Assembly (NCBI RefSeq): GCF_018812025.1
Contig: NC_063054.1
Span: 39,381,396-39,445,395, forward strand
DNA length: 64,000 nucleotides
Source: Megalobrama amblycephala
Lineage: Eukaryota; Chordata; Actinopteri; Cypriniformes; Xenocyprididae
Reading direction: 5' to 3'
Shown here: positions 11,044-22,598 of the stretch, piece by piece
Numbering within the stretch: the stretch's first letter is position 1
How the letters are laid out: every line of letters starts with the position of its first letter
Notes under the pieces: generated by a model
The model's database searches: none
Seen by the model: the letters and a program-made list of their open reading frames with translations, nothing else
Told to the model about the DNA's origin: nothing
Translations under genes and position numbers: made by a program

Positions 11044-11335
11044 ACCTGAGACACCAAGCATTTGGACTGAGACACCAAGCATCTAACCTGAGACACCAAG
11101 CATTTGGACTGAGACACCAAGCATCTAGACTGAGACACCAAGCATCTGAGACACCAAGCAGACTGAGACACCAAGCATTTGGACTGAGACACCAAGCATT
11201 TGGACTGAGACACCAAGCATTTGGACTGAGACACCAAGCATCTAACCTGAGACACCAAGCATTTGGACTGAGACACCAAGCATTTGGACTGAGACACCAA
11301 GCATGAGACTAACATTTGGACTGACACCAGCAACA
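11044..11335. repeat. Second 21-bp minisatellite array, opposite orientation
   Basis: About 12 units of the reverse complement of the 9899-10547 unit. They include a third variant (TTTGGACTGAGACACCAAGCA) not present in the first array, plus the V and S types. One unit is shortened near 11145-11165 and the last ones are broken. It abuts the inverted exon copy. Confidence 0.9.
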
Positions 11336-11509
11336 TATAAAACATTACACCAATATGTAATAAGCATCAGTTAAAATGAGTAGTTAAAACACTGACACTT
11401 AACATATAATCGCTGAAACACCAAACACCAGTGTTTGAATCCTGTGAGCATTTAGGACGTTCACTCGACAAATTAACTGTAATTATTTAAGACATTTGAC
11501 CATGTTTGG
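11336..11509. other. Short unique stretch, nothing recognised
   Basis: AT-rich sequence with no ORF, repeat or splice pattern that I can support. Confidence 0.5.
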
Positions 11510-13660
11510 AAAAAAAAAAGAATATTAAACACCTTTAAAATAACCTGGACGTTTTTTTCTCTGAGTTTTTCTTTTACTGTCATGGTTTTTCGCGGTCTTC
11601 CGGGAGCATGTAAACGGCGCATGCTCCTTGACCTTGCCAAGCACGCCCTCGTGCTGTCTAACCTGAGACATCACTCGCGTGCAGCAGTCCCGTTTGGATT
11701 GGCTGTCTTTCAGGTGACGTCTTCTCGGGAAAGCCCTTCGTGGGTGCGCGGAAGCTTTAAAGTTGTTGCGCGCAAGTTTTCTTCTTTGGAGACTTTGGTC
11801 AGATGTTTACAGAGTGTTTTGGAGTCTGGATGTGACGGCTACGAATGATCAGCGGCGCACTTGTAGTTGAAGTCGGGTGTTAGATGGAAAAAGCCCCGGT
11901 CAAGGATGTTCTCAATGACCCAACTTTTCCGCCGTGGTAACGTTTCGGTACCGGGTTTACTCCACCTTGACTTTGACCGATTTCTGACTGATTTCTTTTC
12001 TTCCAGCTTCTGACATTAGCTTGTCGGAACGTTAAGGGAATCCTCCAATGAGCCGTTGCTACGGAGATTGACGCCTCGTCATTGTCTATTTAACGTGATA
12101 TGCAGAAATCTGTTTGATTAACAACTTTATGTTTCTTAATATTTTCCTGATACCGAATTTCAATGTTTCACACCAAACAGAGAATTATACTGTATTTAGA
12201 GACAGACACACTTCTTACACACATATTACTAGACTGACCTAATTAAAAACAATGTTTAAGAGAAAGAATCCTGTGAGCAAGGGTATTTCCCATAATTAGG
12301 CCTATTTCGTCCACAGGGTGCAATTTTATTAAAAACGAATTAAATCTAATAAATTTTAGCACCACTAAAGTATAAACAATGAATTTGACCGTTCAAGAAT
12401 ATTAAACAAACCTTTAAAATAACCTATCGACGTTTTTTTCTATGGAGCTGTTTTTCTTTTACTGTCTATGGTTTTTCGCGGTCTTCCGGGAATGATTTTA
12501 AACGGCGCATGCTCCTTGATTTTGCGAACAAGCCACGCCCTCGTGCTGTCGTCAGACTCGAAACCCCAAGTATCTGCGACTCGCGTACAGCGGATCTGTG
12601 TTTTGGTGTTGTCCGCCATTGGCTGTCTTTCAGAGTTTTCACATGTCAAGCCAGTTTTCTTCTTTATGTCAAACAGAGTGTTTTGGATTGGATGACGGCT
12701 GACGAATATCAGCGGCGCAGCTTGTAGTTGAACGGGTGTTAGATGGAAAATCAGCCCCGGTCAAGGAATCAAAATGCGACTTTTCCGCCGTGGTCAAAAG
12801 CGGTGCTATGCACCGGGTTTCAATGACCTTGATTACCGATTTCTGACTGATTTCTTTTCTTACCTGATTACTTGTTCGGACAGCAATAAACTACATGCAC
12901 AGATTCCAAGCAGCCGTTGCTACGGATATGCATTTTGTACTTTATTTTGCTCGTCATTTCTATTGATACCTGTCTCATGGTTTAGCCGTGCAGAACATTA
13001 CCAAACGCTCTGCATAAAAGTTTCTTAATATTTTCCAAAAGTTTATTTGGTACCAATTTCAATGTTTCATTCACACAGAATACAGAGAATTATAAACTCT
13101 GTATTTAGAGCTCAAAACATGACACACTTCTTACACACATATTACTAGACTGACCTAATTAAAAACAATGATTATAAGAGAAAGAAGATGCATACAGGAA
13201 TATGTCCAGGGAAAATTTCCCGCCTATTTCTGTCCACAGGGTGCAATTTTATTAAAAACGAATTAAATCTAATAAATTTTAGCACCACTAATTGTATAAA
13301 CAAAAACAAGCCTAGCATGTTTTTTATGGCTGCTCTTACTAATGATTTTAACACATTTTATTGGTGTTTTGTGGTCATTACCATTATGTGTTGTCCGCCA
13401 CCAGAGTTTTCACATGTCAAGCCTGTCAAACATTATTTATCACAAATAATAAATAAAAATTAAACATTTTTGGATTATTTTTACCTGAACTAATAAACTA
13501 ATGCACAGATTTTAATGCATTTTGTACTTTATTTTGCTTCATTTCTACCTGTACATTACATGTAGCCGTCATTACCAACACGCTCTGCTAAAGGCACTTT
13601 CCTACTTTTTTTCATCAAAAGTTTATTTGGTAGCCACTTGCAACCTAATTTCACAGTGGA
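11510..13660. repeat. Degenerate tandem duplication, two long copies and a partial third
   Basis: Copy 1 (about 11510-12390) and copy 2 (about 12400-13310) share, in the same order, GGTTTTTCGCGGTCTTCCGG, CGGCGCATGCTCCTTGA, a CGCCGTGGT block, CACTTCTTACACACATATTA and CAGGGTGCAATTTTATTAAA. A third partial copy (13390-13660) repeats the 'GTTTTCACATGTCAAGCC' and 'TTTGTACTTTATTTTGCT' blocks. Copy 1 is shorter through many small deletions. Short ORFs in it (11582-11848, 12468-12727, 12774-13028) differ between copies and I do not call them genes. Confidence 0.75.
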
Positions 13661-14111
13661 GCAATGGTCATCATGCAAGACTTTCTTGATGCTAATAAGG
13701 TAAATAGTTTCTTTATTCTTTGTGTTGGGCATGTACACTTTTTATGCGTCATTACCAAAAGTGTATTTCTGTATTTTTACCATTTTTGGATTATTTTTAT
13801 CACTTTAATAGTTTAAATGGTGTACATTACAGCTAGCTCACTTTAAGTCATCACCTAATAAGGCTAGTTTTTTTACAAAACATTAGCACAGTCATTAGCT
13901 TGCACATTACAGCTTGTGCTGGTAATGACAGGTTGTGGTGGTGATGACTGCAGATACATTAAACATACTGTTCTTTAAAGAAATTGTTGAATATGTTATC
14001 TTAAATTAATTAATATTTACCAATTAAAAGTCACTATATTTTAAATTAAGTAATGCATTTGTTTTTAGAATACTAAACTAATTCATTATAATTGTTGTGT
14101 TTAGGTGTGAA
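13661..14111. other. AT-rich region, no gene recognised
   Basis: Contains several 'GTCATTACCA'-like short repeats also seen at 13570 and 16610, but no coding or structural signal I can support. Confidence 0.5.
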
Positions 14112-14350
14112 ATGGCTCCAAAACCAGCTGCCCAAAGGTCCAAATCTTACAGAAAACATCTGAAAGATGATCCTGAGAAATATGCAGAGTGAGAAAGAGA
14201 TATCGTAGAAGATAAACTTTGAAATCCATTTCCCTATTGAGCATGCAAGAACACAGACATGAAAAAAAAAAGCAATGGAAAGTTAATCAACAAAGGAAGA
14301 GAGCTAAGGACAGAGAAAAAAGAGAAATAGAAAATTATCTTTCAATGAGT
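14112..14350 (+). pseudogene. Broken basic ORF, interrupted by an LTR element
   Basis: ATG at 14112 opens a basic peptide starting 'MAPKPAAQRSKSYRKHLK' and containing 'DPEKYAE', then hits TGA. A second frame (14219 onwards) continues with a Lys/Arg/Gln-rich coiled-coil-like stretch ('KKKQWKVNQQRKRAKDREK'). The pattern resembles a repeated uncharacterised teleost protein family with a 'YR..L..DPEKY' motif, but I cannot name it. Right after 'ENYLSMSN' the LTR element at 14354 inserts; host sequence resumes at 15583. Confidence 0.5.
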
Positions 14351-14353
14351 AAT

Positions 14354-14634
14354 TGTTACGGGTGCTGTTGCAGGAGAGATGAGGCGAGAACGGATATCCA
14401 CAAATGATGGGTTTTATTAGCAATCCAGGAATAGAACATAGCATGACACATGTAACACAACATTAAGAACGGACAGGGAGTGAAAGGAGTGAGTCCATTA
14501 TATAGGCAGTGCTGATGAGGGAGTCCAGGTGCAGGTGATGAGTGCTGATGGGGAGATGACGAGGGAAGTGAGTGCAGGTGTGGAGACAAGAGGATGATGG
14601 TAAATGGAGTCCGGGAGACACAGGAACTGTGACA
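14354..14634 (-). repeat. 3' LTR of the non-autonomous element
   Basis: 281 bp, TG...CA ends. Carries an extra GAGTGAAAG relative to the partner LTR. Confidence 0.9.
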
Positions 14635-15296
14635 GTACCTCCCCCTCCCGGTAGGAGCATCCTCGTGCCGTAGATGTAACAACCAGGGAGGGGGGGTGGG
14701 CGTCCTGGAGACCTCACGCCGGAGCAGGGAGAGGAACGGACATGACCGGAGGTCTCCAGGACGAGTCCATGGATCCAAGCCGCCATGGATCCTGGCCGTG
14801 GGCTGCCATGGCGGGTCAGGGGCCTTGGAAACCCCGCCCACATTCTCCCCACCCACGGGTATTAGCCCCCCCAAAAAAATCATTAAGGTCGCTGAGGAGA
14901 AACTTAAGGAGTCGGAGGAATAGAGTGGGCTCGTGGGCAGCTGGAGATACTGGCGCGGCGGCTGGAGCAGAGGGCTCGACAAGGGCTGGAGCTACTGGCT
15001 CAGCGGCTTGAAGAGGGGTCCAGTCCATCCCCTCATACACAATAAGAAGCCCCACTGGTACTGAAGTGGGCTCGGCGGAGACTGGAGAAACTGGCTCGGC
15101 AGAGACTGGAGAAACTGGCTCGGAGAGGGCTGGAGCAGGTTCGAGACAGGCCGGCTTCTTCCTCCTCCTACCTGCAAGAGTCCTATGAGATGATCCGCCG
15201 CTGACATTGGAGTGAGAGGCACGGAGTAAGAGACTCAGAGGCATGAATTAAATCCATACTTTGTGGAAATCCAGTTGCTTGAAGGGTCCGTTCTTC

Positions 15297-15577
15297 TGTT
15301 ACGGGTGCTGTTGCAGGAGAGATGAGGCGAGTACGGATATCCACAAAGGATGGGTTTTATTAGCAATCCAGGAATAGAACATAATAGAACATAGCATGAC
15401 TCACGTAACACAACATTAAGAACGGACAGGAGTGAGTCCATTATATAGGCAGTGCTGATGAGGGAGTCCAGGTGCAGGTGATGAGTGCTGATGGGGAGAT
15501 GATGAAGGAAGTGAGTGCAGGTGTGGAGACAAGAGGATGATGGGAAATGGAGTCCGGGAGACACGGGAACTGTGACA
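15297..15577 (-). repeat. 5' LTR of the non-autonomous element
   Basis: 281 bp, TG...CA ends. Carries a duplicated ATAGAACAT relative to the partner LTR. Confidence 0.9.
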
Positions 15578-15606
15578 GTAATGTTTTGTGGAAGATTTGG
15601 TATCAG

Positions 15607-16195
15607 CCATATCACCCTGTAGCCCAAGACTGGTTGCCCACTGAAGCTAAGCAGGGCTGAGCCTGGTTAGTACCTGGATGGGAGACCTCCTGGGAAAACT
15701 AGGTTGCTGCTGGAAGAGGTGTTAGTGAGGCCAGCAGGGGGTGCTCACCCTGTGGTCTGTGTGGGTCCTAATGCCCCAGTATAGTGATGGGGACACTGTA
15801 CTGTAACAAGCACCGTCCTTCGGATGAAACGTTAATCCGAGGTCCTGTCTCTCTGTGGTCATTAAAAATTCCATGGCACTTCTCGTAAAGAGTTGGGGTG
15901 TAACCCCGGCGTCCTGGACAAATTCCCTCCATAGGCTCTTACCAATCATGGCCTCCTAATAATCCCCATCCATTGAATTGGCTCTATCACTCTCTCTCCT
16001 CTCCACCTACAGCTGGTGTGTGGTGAGCGCACTGGCACTGTTGTACTGTGGCTGCCGTCGCATCATCCAAGTGGATGCTGCACACTGGTGGTGGATGAGG
16101 AGAGACCCCTGATATGATTGTAAAGCGCTTTGGGTGTACAGTTGTACATGTGAAAGCGCTATATAAATGCCTCATTCATTCATTCATTCATTCAA
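15607..16195 (+). mobile_element. Full-length 5S-rRNA-derived SINE (SINE3-type)
   Basis: The head (about 15607-15715) is recognisably 5S rRNA: 'CATATCACCCTG', 'GAAGCTAAGCAGGGCTGAGC', 'CTGGTTAGTACCTGGATGGG', 'AGACCTCCTGGGAA', which includes the internal RNA polymerase III promoter boxes. A unique middle and a tail ending in 'GCGCTATATAAATGCCTCAT' and an ATTC microsatellite follow. This architecture is that of zebrafish SINE3-like elements mobilised by a CR1/L2-type LINE. It sits just right of the LTR element. Confidence 0.9.
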
Positions 16196-17681
16196 TTACA
16201 TGTTTGTGGTGTTTCATTTTTTAAGCAATTGTTGAACAAAAAGTTTAAGTAAGACACAATTCGTCCGTGTGTCAGATTAGATTCTAGTTGTTTGGGGTAC
16301 GTAACATGACTAATGTGTTATTTCAGCGTTTTACCTGTTCTTAACTGCCCTCCTGTTTCATGTTTTGTTTTTTGTTTTTATTCAACGTGGCTATGAAATG
16401 ATTAAATAGTCTGTTTAGACTATAATTATACTGAACCAATCCTGTTCACAAGGAACACAGTTCATGTTTGGTCTTCCATAATCAGATTAAACTATGTTTT
16501 GATGTTTAAACAGATTACTAGCTGGTCTTTTTTGTTGTTGTTGGTCTGAAGTCACTTAGGATCTTAAATTACAATAGCTTATGATCAGTGATTTGTCATC
16601 ACCGCAACAAACTGTCATTACCAGAACTGCAATGTCATCACCATCACCATACATATTTTTGCCAATAAATTATGTATAAATTACAAAAACATCCTACAAT
16701 TATATATTTCTGACAATGCTGGACAGTCTAAATGATCACTGTATTAAAAAGTTTTGATATATGGCATTCACATAAAATAAGCTTATATTCCAAGCCAGGG
16801 TAGATTGATGAATCAGAAATGTAGATACTTAAATGACTATAATTAATCTTGCAGGTAAAAATCAACAATCCCATTAAGTTCAAGATAAAACAGATTCCAT
16901 GTGAAACCACAAAATGTTTTAAAAGCACTGATTTATCATTTAAGTTTTATTTTTTTCATATATTCAATGATGTGATGGTAATGACACATTTACTTCACAT
17001 AATTAAGAAAATGGCAAAAAATCATAAATTCCCTTATCTTATGGTCTCAACCAAGCTCATAATGTTGTTCCTGACTTAAGGACTTATAATTTGATGTATT
17101 CCAATTAGTAAAATTTGTAATTTTAATTTTCAAAATTGCAGCAACCCAATTTGGCCCTTAATCTGAGAAATGCCCACAAACACATAATGCATTGAATCCA
17201 ACATGTTAGTAATAACATCATAGCAAATGTTATTCTGGATATAGTTGATACTTTAAGTAATCGACAATTGTCCCTTTTGAGTTTCAAGATTGAGTCCTTA
17301 AACATAGTTTAAACTTTGACCAGAGTCACGAGTGATCGGGTCAGGATGGATTGCTCACACAAGGGAGGTATTGATAGGACAGATTCGTCTCCGTTGATGG
17401 GTGTTTTCCTGTTCCGTCCGATAATACAAGAGGGTTTTGTGAGAGAGTCAATAGATTTAATGTAATCAAATCCACGTGATGGGTTCTGATTAGTTTATTG
17501 CTGATGAGCTAAGTCGCCCTTTAGACAGAGTCCTTTGTTAAAAGAAGTCACGTCATCAATTCTGTCAAGGCTAGGCGTTTCCTGTCAGGAAATGGATCTT
17601 TTGGACCAAATGAAGCTTTGTTCAATCATGCCTCTGGCTGATAGAGCCATTTGGTAACATCTGTCGAACGGAGCCCTACAA
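16196..17681. other. AT-rich non-coding region
   Basis: Only short ORFs without recognisable motifs. Short 'GTCATCACC/GTCATTACC' repeats occur near 16600-16640. Nothing else can be supported. Confidence 0.5.
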
Positions 17682-17849
17682 AACTGATTATTGGAGTCAC
17701 AATGTGTGTGAAAATCCTATAAACTGCTCTATTGAAAGACAATACTGTTATTTCTCACAACACGACGTGGATAAAACACCAATAATACAAAAACACACTA
17801 ATGACACTCATCTTCATCAACCACTGCTGCTTAATAACTATAACTATGA
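17682..17849 (+). repeat. Left arm of a 1.5-kb-spaced inverted repeat
   Basis: The segment (core CTGCTCTATTGAAAGACAAT, AATACAAAAACACACTAATG) recurs in reverse complement at 19087-19241. It could be two copies of the same upstream block of neighbouring zinc-finger genes or element ends. No transposase is seen between them. Confidence 0.75.
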
Positions 17850-19086
17850 AACATGGTTTTATTTTATGATAACAATCATTGTAATAATAAAGTAAAATAA
17901 AGTTAAAGTAATTAGAGATTTAACATGTAACAGTTTTATGTGCAGAAACTGAAAACTCTCCCCGTCTCTGAGACAAATCACAAATCCTGCTGGAAAGATC
18001 TCACTTAGAGAAAAACTCAGAGATTTTAGATTTCTACTTAAACTATTTGCAATTTTTGTAAAGCTTTCATTCACTGAATGGACATCATTGCATAAGGAAC
18101 TACTTTGTCAATTTCTGGAACATGTTTTTTATTAATATGATCATTCATCTAAAACTATTATAAATGTTTTACTCTTAATTTAGTATGATGTTGTTATTAA
18201 ACAGTGTTTCGTTTTGTTTCTGAATGAATCTGCGTTTTGAGCGAATCAATCGGCTGAATCAATTATTTAGTGGTGCACTCATAAAGAGAGCCATTTACTT
18301 CATTCCTGAATGAATGAGTATAACTTCAATAAATAAATCATATTTCCATATTAATAATTAATAATTATCATTTACTCACCCTCATGTTGAATCAAATAAA
18401 TTATTTTAAAGCATTTTTTTGTAATATCTCTTGGGGGTAATTTCTCAGCCAAATTTGACATGTGATTAAATTGCGATTAATTCGATGAATTAATCACCAC
18501 ATTGTGCAATTAATCAGATTAATTCATCTAAAACTAAATGTTTTGTTTTTATTTAGTAAAATGTTTATCTGTACACTGAGTGTATTCTGATACATTATGG
18601 TTTGGTCTGTTCAAATAAAAATATTTAACATTAGTTTCTTGTTTTCTCACTGTGATGGAGTGTGATCGGAGGAGGCCTGATATGAAACGTCAAAAACAGC
18701 CACAGACTTAAGATTTTGTTGAGCTTCTGTCTTGAGGCTCAGTTTAAGTAAAGCTCTCTGTCATTGGTTATTGATACATCACATGATCATCCAGACGGGA
18801 TGTTGACAGTGGTGGGAAGTTTAACTTTACAGAGAGTAGCTCATGATGGCAGCTGTTATTAGTCCAGCATGTGAAAGAAAAAGATAAAAGTTTTCAGAAA
18901 TATAAACCAGAATGGGAGTCTGTGGAGTAAAAGGCTTCCTCAGATGCTGAACTGCATTAAGTGTAGAAGATAAATGATCGAGGGACGAGTAACAGCATCT
19001 CCAGTATTGCTGGATAAAGCTAATTTCACTACTGCAATCAATGTACTTATTATTAGAAAACCAAACTTTCAGTTCATATATATATT
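17850..19086. other. Spacer between inverted-repeat arms
   Basis: AT-rich with short, unconvincing ORFs. No feature recognised. Confidence 0.5.
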
Positions 19087-19241
19087 ATATTGCTGTAGTT
19101 ATTTAGCAGCAGTGGTTGATGAAGATGAGTGTCATTAGTGTGTTTTTGTATTATTGGTGTTTTATCCATTTCATGTTGTGAGAAATAACAGTATTGTCTT
19201 TCAGTAGAGCAGTTTATAGGACTCCAATAATCAGTTTCTAT
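19087..19241 (-). repeat. Right arm of the inverted repeat
   Basis: Reverse complement of 17682-17849 with few differences (for example TTCAGTAGAGCAGTTTATAG against CTATAAACTGCTCTATTGAA). Confidence 0.75.
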
Positions 19242-20234
19242 CAGCAAACACTCAGAATAAAGTGAGATGATGTGAATGTCTTGTTGAATGAGTGTTGATA
19301 GTCTGAGGATCATCAATATTAACAGAGAAACTGCTGAAAACACTCTTTATTTCATGTCAATAGTTCCTGTTTTCACCTCATTTATTATGCTGATGTCTTC
19401 AGATCTGCTGTGAATTGACACTTAAAGCTCCTTTCATTGCTGTAAACAGACTGAGAGGATTTGTGGACCTCAAATATGAACAATTATTTTTGTCTTTGTG
19501 CTTTTAACTGTTTTCTTACTGTTCTTTACTACTTTTCTAGATATCTGTCAATATTTTAATGGAGAAACAGAATAAAGTTCTGAATTAGCATCAGTTACTT
19601 TACGATAGACCAATATAAAATTTGAATGCATGTAGTTTATGGGTGAAATACAAAAAGGGTTAAAATTGCACAAAAAATAATTAATAAATTAATTAAAAAA
19701 AGAAAAGAAAAAGAAATAAAACTTTTCAGGCATATTTAGAACGAGAATCAGTTGATGACAAATTCAAACACTGTATTGAAGGATCACAATGAAGCCCAAA
19801 ATACTCTTTAATTGTCATTTTAAATCTTTATTCTTTGCCACTTTCTTTCAAACCACCAGTTTTCACCAATTTGTCAGCAAGAAGTTTTTAATCATTTAAA
19901 ATATAATTAAATTTAATATGATCTCTTACTCTTTTATATATTTTTATTAAATACAGGTCAAAATAACTGATTCCTTTTTGCATTAAATATATCAGTTACA
20001 GTAAATGATAATGGCACATTAAAACATTTTGTTTTCACTAAAGTAATTTGAAACATTAAACAGACACATTTCATTTAGTGAATTTTCTATGTAAAATCAC
20101 TTTTGTCCATTTCATTTGATGCAGACACTACAGTTTGATTTCTGGATTTCAACCCTATAAAAACAAACACAGTAACTGATTTATTTTTGATTTGGGCAGA
20201 TCAGCTCCTCCAACCAATCTGTAGTTCAGTCAGT

Positions 20235-20307
20235 GAAGCTCCGCCCACTGCAATTCACTTAATGAAGCTCCTCCCTCAGCAGTCACATCATCAGTGAAGC
20301 TCCTCCC
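20235..20307 (+). promoter_or_regulatory. Three tandem CT-rich boxes upstream of zinc-finger gene
   Basis: GAAGCTCCGCCC (20235), GAAGCTCCTCCC (20264) and GAAGCTCCTCCC (20296) lie 29 and 32 bp apart, 110-180 bp upstream of the presumed start at 20417. They look like GC/CT-box promoter elements of the Sp/KLF type. Function is inferred from position only. Confidence 0.4.
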
Positions 20308-20416
20308 ACAGCAGTTCATCAATAAATGCTGGAATATTCCCATCGGACGAGCATCAGAGCATCAGGAAGAGCTGAAATCTGCAAAGACTGAGTTTATTAA
20401 AGAGGACAGTGAGAAC

Positions 20417-22520
20417 ATGAGTGATCCAGAACCCTGCAGAATGAAACACACTGAAGATACTGAAGAACAAAGAGGTTGGTGTTTATTCTTCATTCATTCA
20501 TGATGCTGAACAACATTCATGTCAGAAAGATTCAAGCACTTCTGCACATTTAGGTAAACAGTTGAACTATGAAATGATACATAATGTTAATTTTTAATAC
20601 TCAGTTTGAGAAATCTCATATTGATTGTCAACATCACATCAAACTAAATATTTATTTTACCTGTATTTCATGTCTGGTTCACAATTTCTAGGAGTGTTGC
20701 CAGAATTTAGGCATTTTCAATCCAGTTTACAACATTGCTAATTTTAGGAATAAACTGTAAACACCAAAATGTATAAAGTAAATGAACTTTCCAGAATGGC
20801 TGACAGGGTTGTGAGTGAAACTTGAGCAAAATCTCTTCTTACAGTAACTTTGGTAACAGGGTTGATGAATGCAGTCATTCATTTGTGTAAAAACTGAGAC
20901 AATGGATTGAGATTATTTTCTTGTCCTCCCATCATGCTGTAGAAAAGAGCCCAGATGATGTCACTTCCTGTGTGGTTTTGAAAGGAGGAAAATCATGTCA
21001 GAAGTAACAGGGTTGAGTGAATCATGTAGGACACTGATAATAACACATTTAAAGATGCAGTCAGTCTAGACTTTGAGCATGTGAACTTTCTACAGACACG
21101 GCAATGTCAAGATAAATAACAAATAATAATCACTCAAATTTTAAAATATTCAATCTACTCCACTTTACTACAAACTTCACTTGATCTTGTGTTTCTGGTG
21201 TCTTACATTCACATGTGTATGAATGGAAGTCAGTGGAAGCAGAAGTCTGCTGTGAACGCCCCTTAATAATTACACAGTTTTAGGAAAATTAATTAAATAT
21301 CAATCTAAAAGTTGGTGTCAAAATATGGCTGTTAATATCACATTAGATCATTTGGACACAGTCTCCTGATAACAAATCATTCTAAATTATAATGTTGACA
21401 TGCATTTCCTGTAAAGCTGCTTTGAAACGGTGTATTGTGAAAAGGCGCTATACAAATAAGTGTGAATTGAAAATTGATAATTTTGTCTTTGATCAAATAT
21501 ATTTAATAGTTTTCACTACAGAAGCATGATCTAATGTTTTAAATGATTTTCCTGCTAAAACAAAAGCTGAGATCAAACACCCTGCAATAAAACAATAAAA
21601 CCCCCTGGAGAGAAAGAGAAAGAGCTCAGGACACGCCTTGACCAAACTTTTCTCCTCGTTTATCTGTGCAAAATAAAATGTTATACTTGACTCATTCTGG
21701 ACTCTGCATCAAAATGATCTGAATATTTTAAAGCAGTTGTCAATCACAGCAAGTCTCAATTTTATGACCTTTAACTTCATATTTCTCTCTTTCGATTATT
21801 TTGATGTACTGAAAATTAAATGACTTTTTCTCTCTCATTTCAGACCTGATGGAAGAAAGCAATGAGAGTGAAGAACTAAAGACATTTCTAAAGAAAAGAG
21901 CCAAGAAATCTACAACCTGCACTCAGTGTGGAAAGAGTTTCACAAAGAAACAACATCTTAAGGATCACATGAGAGTTCATACAGGAGAGAAGCCGTTCAC
22001 ATGTGATCAATGTGGGAAGAGTTTCACACAAAGAGGACATCTTAAGAATCACATGAAAGTTCACACTGGAGAGAAGCCACACACATGTGATCAGTGTGGG
22101 AAGAGTTTCAGTCAATTATCAAGTCTTAAAGCACACATGAGGATCCACACTGGAGAGAGACCGTTCACATGTGATCAATGTGACAAAACATTTCTTGGGG
22201 AATCAAACCTGAAGATACACCTGAGAGTTCATACAAAGGAGAAGCCACATTCATGTTCTGTGTGTGGAAAGAGTTTTTCACTGCTGCAAAATTTACATAG
22301 ACATCAGAAAACACACACTGGTGTAAGAGAGTACATGTGCTTTGAGTGTGAGAAGACTTTTATTACAGAGAGTGATTTAAAAAAGCACCAGAGAATTCAC
22401 ACTGGAGAAAAACCTTACAAGTGTTCACACTGTGACAAGAGATTCAGTGTGTCATCATCTCTGAAAACACATGAGAGGATCCACAGCAGAGAGAAGCTGC
22501 ACACGTGTGATCAGTGTTGA
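20417..22520 (+). CDS. Two-exon C2H2 zinc-finger protein (seven complete fingers)
   Basis: Exon 1 is 20417-20474 (ATG opening '[18 protein letters not shown]', donor AGAG/GTTGGT); exon 2 is 21844-22520 (acceptor TTTCAG). The join completes an Asp codon, giving the 'TEEQ-R-DLMEE' leader typical of cyprinid zinc-finger expansions. An upstream in-frame ATG at 20294 is possible. Exon 2 has seven C2H2 fingers with TGEKP linkers (one TKEKP, one SREKL). Such proteins bind DNA in the nucleus and usually repress transcription; the target is unknown. The eighth finger is stopped by TGA right after its second Cys ('CDQC'), where GGA (Gly) is expected. Remnant finger sequence continues to 22598, where an hAT-like element begins. 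Confidence 0.85.
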
Positions 22521-22598
22521 AAGAGTTTCACTATTAAAAGTCACGTGAAGATACACATGAAGATCCACACTGGAGAAAAACTTTACAAGTGTTCTCAG

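Larger units (their letters stand above)
14354..15577 (-). mobile_element. Short non-autonomous LTR retrotransposon with target duplication
   Basis: Two 281-bp LTRs (14354-14634 and 15297-15577) flank a 662-bp interior. Each LTR begins TGTTACGGG and ends CTGTGACA (TG...CA), and the 5-bp duplication GTAAT sits on both sides (14349-14353 and 15578-15582). On the minus strand a purine-rich tract (GGGAGGGGGAGGTAC) precedes the LTR at 14634, so the element points left. The interior reads as a Pro/Ala/Ser-rich peptide with 'SAEPVSPV' repeats (14816-15244) and has no reverse transcriptase, protease or integrase, so it depends on an autonomous relative. The LTRs differ by two 9-bp indels and a handful of substitutions. 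Confidence 0.9.

Noticed and set aside
9537..11335. CRISPR-like regular array
   Set aside because: Units are contiguous, without variable spacers, in a eukaryotic context; this is a minisatellite.
14356..14982. 208-residue minus-strand ORF across the LTR
   Set aside because: Runs from the element interior through the LTR into flanking sequence; Pro/Ser/His-rich with no domain.
15607..15715. Possible functional 5S rRNA gene
   Set aside because: It is the head of a SINE: the 5S part is diverged and continues into the SINE body and ATTC tail.
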